From: Bagarius yarrelli
Lineage: Eukaryota; Chordata; Actinopteri; Siluriformes; Sisoridae
Assembly: GCA_005784505.1 (NCBI GenBank)
Contig: VCAZ01000036.1
Coordinates: 1,783,940 to 1,847,939 of the forward strand
Reading direction: 5' to 3'
Length of the DNA: 64,000 nucleotides
Every line of letters starts with the position of its first letter. The first letter of the stretch is position 1. Below, one piece after another: positions 55,766 through 64,000 of this stretch. The position numbers and the translations under genes are program-made. The notes beneath the pieces were generated by a model. That model searched no databases, was not told where the DNA came from, and worked only from the letters and a program-made list of their open reading frames with translations.

Positions 55766-57354
55766 TGTAGCTAAGTAAAGGAAAATTTCTGCGATTAATT
55801 TGCTTAAGTGAGAGTAAAAGTGAGGACAGTTAAACCCACTCTTGAAAGGACATTTTTTATTTTGAAAATCCTGTGCAATTAGGACTAAAATAATAAAAAA
55901 AAAAGAGAAAAAAGATGTTAGACTTTTTTTATACAATGCATTCCAGAGCGGTTGATAGATCATGAAGGTTTACAGTAAGTTACAGTCAGTTTTCAGGTTT
56001 TGGCTGTTTTTTTAATAGCTAAAGCTAGTTTAAGAAACTTTAAGGATAAAGTATTGTATCTATCTATTGTATGAAGTATTTATTGTGCTTCATATGCAAA
56101 TTTGATCACCGCTTTGTTTTGAGGGAATTAAAAATCATTCCACTGGCATATGGGCTGCGTAAATAAGTGACGCTGTAATGCAATCATTCTTCATAATCAG
56201 TGTGAATACCAATAAAGCCCCAACACTCCAGAACTGAAGAGCATTAACCCGTAATTCTGTTTAAATCCTTCAGGAAGTGAAACAAGAAAAGGGCAGGTGG
56301 AAAATGTCTAAATTCCCGACCACTTCATTCGGCTAGCTCATTTTAGTCTTGCATATATTCTTATCGTATTCTTATCATATATTCTATGTCATAACATAAA
56401 ATCAATCCTTGTTTACCTTGAATCGATTGTTCATGTCTGCTAATGACTGTCATTACATTAATTCATTCTGTTATTGAGTGTTTCTTCTTTTTTGCCCTAC
56501 TAACTCACCACAGTCTTTCCTATCATAATTAATATGCTTCATGTGCACAGTTCCCCAAAAACAGATTTATCATCTCAATGAATTAGCAACTGATTGACCT
56601 GCTCAAAACTTGCACCGGCTTCAGAATGACCACTCAAGTGTTCAGTGTAATTATTCCGGTCATTATGGTAATGGGGGTCATGTGCCATGAGCTGAATTTT
56701 TTCAGGTTGAAGGAATATTTTGAAATGTCTGCACACATTCATTGCATTCCTTCCATATTCGTGCATTGTAAGCAATATGCTTTGTCCTTTGTCCATGATG
56801 CATTGAAGACTGTCCTGGGAACACTGGACAATGAAAGCCTGTATGCAGTACACACACACACACCTCAACCATTAAAGATTAAAAATAACTCCAAAAAATT
56901 TTAAGATTAGTCAAAACCAAATGTCCTCAGATTCTTTAACTGTCAAGGTAACACCTGACTCCTCCACTATTTAATTAACACACTGTCTGAAATTCTAATT
57001 AATCACACCTGCCAACCATCACCAGTCACTCTCACAATTCCCTATTCAAGCTCATGCTGCACACTGTCCATCACTGTCTGGTCTCACCAACGATTATGCT
57101 AGAATCTTGTTGCTTATGTTCTCAGATTCAGCTTCCAGCATCTCATATTATCGTACCCTTTAGCTCCTGTCTTCTCCAGCCCTGCTCCTTCAGCTCCAGT
57201 GACCCTTTGCCTTCTACCGCTCCACAATCGTCCTACGGTTCCCGCTTTCCATCTCCAGTCCACTATATCTCATCTTTTTATTCCCATTTAAGTTATTTCC
57301 ATATGTGGGATTAATTCCGGGCAGATGTTTTGCAATGTGACTGAAGTGTGAAAG
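55766..57354. other. Non-coding stretch; possible LTR scrap at 57000-57310
   Basis: 55.8-56.9 kb holds no gene; the moderately GC segment 56140-56340 looks unique. At 56950-57310, ACACCTGCCAACCATCACCA and the CTCC-rich text with TTCCCTATTCAAGCTCATGC resemble a fish LTR, but no boundary was seen. Short frames on both strands at 56575-56904 are unsupported. Confidence 0.35.
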
Positions 57355-57356
57355 TT

Positions 57357-57545
57357 ACAGCATTTGGCAGATGCCCTTATCCAGAGGAACTTTTTATACA
57401 TTTACATTTATTTACATTTATCTCTTTTTATACAAGTGAGCAATTGGGGCTTCGCTTAGGGGCCCATAGTTGTGGCTTAGTGGTGTTGGGAATCGAACAC
57501 CTTTCTGGTATCAGTCCAACATCTTAAGCACTAAGCCACCCTTCA
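57357..57545 (-). mobile_element. tRNA-derived SINE, nearly full length, minus strand
   Basis: On the minus strand: GGGTGGCTTAGTGCTTAAGA (A box), AGGTGTTCGATTCCCAAC (B box), AACTATGGGCCCCTAAGCGA, and CCTCTGGATAAGGGCATCTG with CCAAATGCTG as the 3' end. Confidence 0.75.
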
Positions 57546-57582
57546 CACTGTCGGGATTCATGTGCCTTGTACGTCATTTTTT

Positions 57583-57728
57583 ACATTTACATTTACATTT
57601 GCAGCATTTGGCAGACGCCCTTATCCAGAGCGACTTACAACATTCCTTGTTATACAACTGAGCAACTGGGGGTTAAGGGCCCACAACCTTCGGGTTGGAA
57701 ATTCAACACCTTAACCATGAGCCACCAT
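57583..57728 (-). mobile_element. tRNA-derived SINE, deleted copy, minus strand
   Basis: On the minus strand: GGTGGCTCATGGTTAAGGTG, a shortened middle, GGGCCCTTAACCCCCAGTTG, TCGCTCTGGATAAGGGCGTC, TGCCAAATGCTG and an (ATTTAC)n-type tail (57580-57600 plus side). The tail is well preserved, so it is relatively young. Confidence 0.75.
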
Positions 57729-58261
57729 TTTTTAATCAACATCCGTCATCATTTTGCACTTGTGCGTAACTACCAACAGTTAAACACTGTAAACGTGTGA
57801 AGGTTGCGTTCGGTGTCTTCCGTGTGACAGGATTTTGCGTTAGTTGCAGAATTTGCGCATTCAGGTCAGTTTAGTGTGAACGTAGGCTTACTTATTAATG
57901 ATATAGAATTTTGCAGATTCATGAAGTGGCTTAACTCTATGACTCAACTTATCAAAATAAGTCAATCTTATCTGTGTAGTCAGGAATCTTGGAATATTGA
58001 AGTAGATAACAGACCATTCTGCGATACAGAAATATTGATTATAATGTATCTGTGCTTGGGATTGAGTTTCAAAATCGATCCTTGAGGGTCCATGATCTTA
58101 TACTTATTCAATGTTGCAATTTCCCTTATTTTGCTGACCAAGTTAATGATTTTAAAAATATAGACAGTGAAAATGACGAAAAAGAAGCTGTTGCACATAT
58201 TAGTAAAAAGCAGAATGGCATTCCTTTGCATATCCTAGCATCAGCACTGGTGCTGTGCTCC
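57729..58261. other. Non-coding stretch, no recognised gene
   Basis: Overlapping frames at 57876-58264 on both strands are unsupported. AGTTTAGTGTGAACGTAGGC at 57868 resembles the outer end of the 36/38/61-kb MITE family. Confidence 0.35.
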
Positions 58262-58355
58262 TGAAGACTTGCTCAGAGACACAACAATAGAAGTGCTGGA
58301 GATTGGAACCTGAACCTCAAGAACCCCAAGCCTCAACCCCTCAATCCACCATTGT
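58262..58355 (-). mobile_element. SINE 5' fragment, minus strand
   Basis: GACTTGCTCAGAGACACAAC, then AACCTGAACCTCAAGAACCC and a decayed tRNA part; a diverged fragment of the common SINE. Confidence 0.5.
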
Positions 58356-58419
58356 TTCATTGAGATAGCAGGCATGAGAATGGCATTAATTGGAATTCAC
58401 AAAAATAGACAATATAAAG

Positions 58420-58421
<2 letters not shown>

Positions 58422-58453
<32 letters not shown>
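58422..58453. repeat. Poly(T) run of 32
   Basis: Uninterrupted T run. The following 58454-58615 is rich in ACATGAAC/ATAAACATAAA words, so this could be the poly(A) tail of a minus-strand retrocopied scrap. Confidence 0.9.
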
Positions 58454-58459
<6 letters not shown>

Positions 58460-58611
58460 GAGGAACAAGGATCTACTGAAAAGATCAAAACAGAAAGTAA
58501 ACAACATATAACATGAAATATATATACATGGAACATGAACAAAACATAAAACAAACCTAAACTTAAATATAATATAAACATAAAAAACCCAATAAGTATG
58601 AAACACTCATG

Positions 58612-58722
58612 CCAACAGGATTAAGGGCCTTGCTCAGAGGAACAATAGTGGTGGTGCTGGACAAACCCTGATCTTCTGATAAGCAGTCCAACATCTTAAT
58701 CACTGTGCTACCACAACCCTCG
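58612..58722 (-). mobile_element. SINE 5' fragment, minus strand
   Basis: On the minus strand: TGGTAGCACAGTGATTAAGA (A box), AGGGTTTGTCCAGCACCACC, TGTTCCTCTGAGCAAGGCCC, then truncation. Confidence 0.65.
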
Positions 58723-59389
58723 AAAAGTAAAATTGAATAAAACGGATCAGAAAAGCTTATGAAACTTTAATTTCCTGAAATCCCTAAATTTCATGTAAAA
58801 TCCCTTAAATATCTACGTTACCAACACTTTTTTTAAAATGTACAATTATTACAGTACTTACTCAGAGTGTTATATATCATACTCTGTGAAGCAGCGCATA
58901 TTAAACAGACTTGCTAAAATTTCAACTTAAGACAAAGGTCAGCTTGTCGAACACATACACATTTCTCTAGTCTTTATGAGTAAATGTGTTTCATTCCTCA
59001 GTCCAGCAGGTGATAAGTCATACAATGAAAAAAAGGAGACTTATCTCTATTTTTTCTCTGTTCTTATAATCTCTCCTTGTCCAGAACATTCTGACAATTA
59101 GTACAGCCAGTGGTCCAATGTAGTATAATTGACTTGGCCCCTTGCCAGCTTGTGTTATCTTGATCACATGCCCTAACAAAGGTTCCGAATAACAGCAGTG
59201 TTTTACCTATTTGTGAATGTTTATAGCTTTCAAACTGTTTGCTTTATTATTTAGCTGATTACCATATTTTTTGTCCTGTCCAATTAATGTGCTGGATTAG
59301 CTCACATTGGAGGTGATATTTTTAGTTGCAAAAAAACCCCCCAAACACTAAAACAAACAGAACATAAACTTCTAAGGTAGAAGTATTGA
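58723..59389. other. Non-coding stretch, no recognised gene
   Basis: Nothing identified. Confidence 0.4.
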
Positions 59390-59640
59390 TACCCCTGTGT
59401 TTCAGTCTGTCTTGCATCACACTTTCACAGTCTGTGTCTTCGTCATGTTAAACTTCAGGTTCATGTTCATGTTTATGTTCTACGCATGTCAGGTCAGGTC
59501 TGTTTGTTTTAAGTTTAGTTTTTATGTTTTATTGTGTTTTGAAGTTCTTTGTTTGTTTGTTTGTTTTTGTTATCTTGTTATCTGTAAAACTGCATTTGGA
59601 TATAAGCTCATCTTATGACTCGTGAAAGATCTACACGCTC
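59390..59640 (+). mobile_element. Possible LTR fragment
   Basis: Contains GTTCATGTTCATGTTTATGT and CTGTAAAACTGCATTTGGAT followed by CTCATCTTATGACTCGTG, words typical of the R/U5 part of some fish LTR retrotransposons. (GTTT)n lies at about 59546-59566. No boundary or primer site confirmed. Confidence 0.3.
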
Positions 59641-59802
59641 GGCAAGACAGACAGAGTCAGGTTCAGAAAATGCACTACATGTAATACAAGAATAACAACA
59701 ATGACTCAAACCTTCTTCATAAAAAAAGTGGCTGGATTTTTGCAAAATATGAATTCTATTAAATTAATGTATTTAAAAAAAGAACCCGACAATCTTGGAT
59801 AA

Positions 59803-59920
59803 GGTGCTGCTTAGATGATTATGGGTTTAATTTCCAGCATCACCAAGCTACCACTGCTGAGCTCCTGAGCTCTGGATAAAGTCGTCTGCCAGGGACAGAA
59901 ATGTAAATGTATGTTTTGCT
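59803..59920 (+). mobile_element. tRNA-derived SINE, deleted copy
   Basis: GGGTTTAATTTCCAGCATCA (B box decayed), AAGCTACCACTGCTGAGCTC, then directly CTCTGGATAAAGTCGTCTGC and AAATGTAAATGTA tail. The middle is deleted. Confidence 0.7.
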
Positions 59921-60414
59921 GTTCTTCTATTGAGGAGCTCAACTAGTTTGTTAGTTTGACAGTATAACCAGAAACACGTCAGTATTTCATAAGTAATTCT
60001 CTATTCTGATATTTTGACACTTGAACGGCGGTGTTCCAGCTTACTTCAATCGATAACAAGTGGTTCTATTTCACAGAAGCTGGCGTTTTATAGGTATATT
60101 GATTTTTTTAAAGGCAGATGACTCTGGGAAAAACAGAAGGTGCCATTTGGACGATGACGTACTTTAGCGTAAGGCAACACTGCCACTTTTCTCTTGTCAC
60201 TTCTCTGCATGTTTGATTTTCTTATTGCGGTGGGATTTCTCTTTTCTCTTCATCCTTAATCAAAAACGTATAAGACTAATCTCTGTCTCTGGTGTGTTAA
60301 TAACTGTGCTGTTATCAATGCACTGACTGATTACGGCTGCTTAACTAGTGAAGGAAATGGAATGAGTGCAGGTCCTGCATGAATATAAAAACTGATACAA
60401 AACAGTAAAATACA

Positions 60415-60510
60415 CTACCAAATCAGATCTGGGGCTGTGCTTAAACAATGTGTCTATTCACGGCACCATCACTGCTGGTCCCTTAACTGCTTAGTTGTAT
60501 AAAAAAATAG

Positions 60511-60563
<53 letters not shown>

Positions 60564-60630
60564 TAGTAATTTGCTGTTGATGAGGATGTCTGCCAAATGC
60601 CAGAAATTTAACTGTATAAAGTCTGAATTT
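60415..60630 (+). mobile_element. SINE fragment expanded by a TA microsatellite
   Basis: The SINE middle (ATCACTGCTGGTCCCTTAAC, TGCTTAGTTGTATAAA) is interrupted by (TA)n at 60514-60566, then resumes with GAGGATGTCTGCCAAATGCC, the 3' end. Confidence 0.65.
60514..60566. repeat. TA dinucleotide microsatellite
   Basis: About 24 TA units, one interruption. Confidence 0.95.
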
Positions 60631-60792
60631 AGGAATGCAGCTCAGATATGTGGGTGGTTTTTAGTGTGTTGGTGACTGTGTTCTATAATTATAGTTAAAG
60701 TTAACAGAGAAGACTGACTGAGAAATGTTCTGGATAAACAAACTAATTCTAAAAACGAGGTCTTGTTTTTAATTCTAACCCTAACCTTGAGC

Positions 60793-61212
60793 CAAATTTT
60801 GAAATCCTATAAGATTCTTATAGTCCTACAATGAAATCTGTTGTCTTTGATGGTTAGGTTGACATGTTTACCAACAAACGATTAACAGTTAACAGTTTCC
60901 TCAGATAAAATTCTGGCAGTGTCAAAAGATTTCAGACACTTATATGCAGTGTGACTTCACCTACAGCAACCATGAAACCAAGAAAGAAGTGCCAAAACTG
61001 ATGCGAAAACTGTCATTTGGCGGACATCCTTATCCAGAACAACTCACATTTATCTGAAAAAACTGTTAATCGTTTGTTGGTAAACATTTCAACCTAACCA
61101 TCGAAGACAACAGATTTTATTGTGGGACTATAAGAATCTTATAGGATTTCAAAATTTGTCTCAGACGAACAAATCGTGGCCAAAAATCACACAGTGTAAA
61201 CTCAGCTTTAGA
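60793..61212. mobile_element. MITE-like family, copy 3, with a 98-bp near-perfect inverted repeat
   Basis: Left arm 60793-60890 and right arm 61061-61158 are inverse copies with four mismatches. They begin CAAATTTTGAAATCCTATAA and end ACAAACGATTAACAGTT. Between them is interior shared with the 36.1- and 38.6-kb copies (AGTGTGACTTCACC, GATGCGAAAACTG) and a minus-strand SINE scrap at 61011-61053. The right arm continues outward to 61212 with TCTCAGACGAACAAATCGTG and CACAGTGTAAACTCAGC, the family's outer end; the left arm lacks this part. Confidence 0.7.
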
Positions 61213-64000
61213 TGAGTAAATGAGAGAAAATAAGAAAAAAGAGATAAGAGAAAGATAAATGAATGAATGAACTGATAACAGCTATGAAGCAAGAAAGTCA
61301 AATATGTACAGTTTATTATCTCATCATTAACACAGCCATTACTGTATATTTTTATAGAAGGTTTTAATGGCGTCTAATTGTCAGCACCCAAGAAGGACTC
61401 ACTTTTCTTGGAGAATATAAACCGCTACACTTTCTGAACTTTAAAGCTCTGTAAAAAAATGCCTTTTATTACATATGAGCTTATTTTAAACATCTATATA
61501 TTTCTTAGAATATAGACATAGTGACAGCTTTGCATCCTGGAAGATAAATGATTTAATCATTTCTGTAAAGATGCTGCCGTATCTGAGTGGAGTATAAGGC
61601 TTAAATAGATATAAATCACACGTTGACCTTTGGATGAGCTGACTCAATCGGCAGGGTCACTAATGGGAAAATTAGGTGGGTTATAAATGCTTTCAGGTTG
61701 AATTGCCTGTGCGGTACTCAATTAGAGTGTTCATGTGGGAAAGCTTGAGCTGGGATGGAGCTTCGGGGACTGACTGAAAGCTTCAAGAGGCCACCGACTG
61801 CTCCCAAGGCAAGGCTTAATAAAGTGCCATTTTAAAGATCCATCCTTTAATTAGACTCCTCTTACACAGCTGCACTGTATCGGCAAATCAGGTATCTATG
61901 ATTTTGTCAGAAAACTATACACTTCAATAAGATGTAGTACTCTAGTTATTGTCAATCTTCTCAGGGGAATTGAAACATTTTTTTTATTAAAATTAAATTA
62001 GTTGTGCATTAGAGTGCATTAATACCTACACATCTGTGTTCACTTGTAAATAAACCTACAAATTTGTTTGATCCTCTATATAAATGTAGATATTAAACTT
62101 GTTTTGCCCTCAAAGGTGCTTGGATCCTAATCCTGAAGGTTTTATTCTCAATTAGTGAAATCCTGTTTAAGGTTTTAAGGTTAGTACAACACGGCTAAAA
62201 ACCGAACGTCTACAATAATATTATTATTAATAATTATTGTTAATTGTTGTTAATTGTTAGTTATTAATTTAAATATTCCCAGTTTCAGCTGGTGAAAAAT
62301 CATCTGGAACATATTGACTCAAGGTTTTGAATCTAAATCGAATTGACAGCAGGAAATGAACCAAACATGACAAACTAAACAACAGTTTTAATTTTTTTTG
62401 AAGTTTTGTTAAAGTGTTGTTTTGCAACCCTACGTAACCTTTCAGTCATCACTTTTTCGGTGTGTTTAATTAAAGCACAGAAATGCTGAAATTAAAAGAA
62501 TTGAATAGGTCAGCAAAGCCGAGTGAATGGTACTGCCTCAATTAGGAACTGTAAAACAAGCTATGTAAAAGACACTGAAGCTTAGACTAGGTTGTTTGCA
62601 CATGAGATAATTGCAGTCTCATTAGATGCATCTGGAGGCCTGGAAGTGATTTTCTATATAGGAATCGCAAGCAGAAACTAAACATGATTTGTATTGGTTA
62701 TTTATGTGCAAACCAGTCAAGCCGAGAAAATATATAAATCTTTTATCGTTGCACATAAAGGGGAAGAAGTTAAATGCTTGTTGCTAGGTTGATCAACAAG
62801 GCAAAGCATAAATAGTAAAGTTACTCATGTGGGCAAAAACCAAACAGTTGTTGTATAGCTTCTTGGTCCTGGGGTCACTGACGCATCAGCTGATGAAAAA
62901 ATTGTAAGCATCCACGAATTTGTATGCTTTCATTTGTCATTTAGTGTAAAAAAGAATGTCTGAAAAGCAAGGTAGTTGCTTATATCTACTGCCTCAATGG
63001 CAGGCAAATATTTTAGATATGTGCTCCTTTTGATGTCATGATGTCAAGCTAACATCCTGCCTGTTTGCTGTATGTTTACATCTTTCCTGTGAAATACTGT
63101 TTAAACCACTACCAAAACTTTCCTGTCTTCCATTATGTTTTTTTTTTAACTCCAGCCCTTAACCAGGATTTCTTGCGTCATCAAAATCACATGATTGCAA
63201 ACAAGCTATTGTCATGGACACTTTGGTTTATTTTAAGAAAGTGTGTGATTGCAAACCGATAAGTGGTACAGGCCATTAGACTCTGATAGCGGAGAGAAGG
63301 TCGTCTACAGATAAGATCATGGGTCAGGGTTAGTGTTCAATTATGAGGAGTCTGTACAATATTTAACATTATATTCATGTTTCTGATGCCAAGTCCATCA
63401 TTTAGATAAGCGGAATGCTAAGAAAGCATAGTGTTATAATTTAGAGCAAATGTAAGATCAGGCACTTCATTAAGTTCACACGATTAGTGAAGTCATGTGA
63501 TCAGCTTTATATGTAATTTGTTACCAAAGTTTTACAGCCGAAAATGATAAAGTGTATCAAGGTCATTTAATAATAAATCTATAAATATTATCTTGTCAAA
63601 AGAATGGTTTTATTATTCAGGTCTGTAAATAGATCATTATATAAAATAAGTGAAAAAAGGATGCAACCAAGTCAACATTTGTAGATCTGCTTACATAAAT
63701 AAGCCTCTCCTCTCTCTTTTTCGCTCTTTCTCTCTCTATTTTTCATAGTGTGTCCACAAACTCATTATCACTTGTCCATGAAATAATCTAACCTCATGCT
63801 GCATTGGCCCCTCCGATTGGCTATTTTAGGCTTCACTAGTGCAAACAAAATGCTCTTCTAAACTAATCCACATTGCTGCTATCTCTCTATCTATGCTATG
63901 CCTGATTAATATACTACATATTATTATATATTTATATAATTATATTATAAAAATGTTATCTATGATATATATTATATACACTATATAATAGTCCCAGGAC
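61213..64000. other. Mostly unique-looking non-coding DNA
   Basis: No gene or known repeat was recognised apart from short CT and TA-rich runs near 63708-63740 and 63900-63990. Segments 61620-61900 and 62560-62800 are less AT-rich, lack repeat words and look like single-copy sequence. A 65-codon frame at 63065-63262 has no support. Confidence 0.35.

Overview
The window looks like intergenic or accessory DNA from a teleost fish. It is AT-rich and dense in microsatellites. It holds tRNA-derived SINEs ending in ATTTAC-type tails, a DANA-like SINE, Tx1-like and L2/Rex-like LINE remnants, Tc1/mariner ends, hAT-like and other inverted-repeat elements, and a C-type lectin family typical of fish. The SINE and LINE-tail families are ones I associate with catfish and relatives, but the order is an inference. 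I see no bacterial-type operon, tRNA, rRNA or CRISPR array.

1-12.9 kb is a tandem array and the only place with convincing intact protein-coding sequence. Two copies of an intronless secreted protein with two C-type lectin-like domains lie head-to-tail, 3,684 bp apart, and are identical across the coding region and about 1.2 kb in all. Downstream is a separate tandem array with a period of about 1.8 kb (starts near 5274, 7077, 8901, 10745 and a truncated 12574). Each 1.8-kb unit joins about 1 kb of former lectin 3' flank, about 430 bp of degenerate CCCTAA-like minisatellite, and a Tc1-like terminal fragment. Diverged matches to both flanks of the lectin unit recur at 53.8-54.2 and 55.5-55.8 kb with no lectin coding between them.

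13-48 kb is a mosaic of repeats with no convincing host exon: microsatellites at 15 kb, a hAT-like element carrying a GT-rich minisatellite (16.3-16.9 kb), many SINEs, an LTR/leader/gag fragment (about 25.0-25.6 kb), LINE 3' ends (22.4 and 26.6 kb), large inverted-repeat elements (27.8-30.7 kb), an internally deleted L2/Rex-like LINE on the minus strand (33.8-34.9 kb), a MITE-like family whose first copy is split by a SINE with target duplications (36.1-36.9 kb) and whose second copy is an empty site (38.6 kb), and Tc1-like non-autonomous pieces (42.4-43.8 kb).

48.7-52.4 kb holds a decayed Tx1-like LINE with recognisable ORF1, endonuclease and reverse transcriptase (YADD) segments, broken by stops, frameshifts and deletions. 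52.5-61.2 kb is again SINEs, LTR-like scraps, the relic lectin flanks and a 98-bp near-perfect inverted repeat. 61.2-64 kb has no recognisable repeats over long stretches and could include conserved regulatory DNA, which cannot be tested here. Only the two lectin copies look like functional protein genes.
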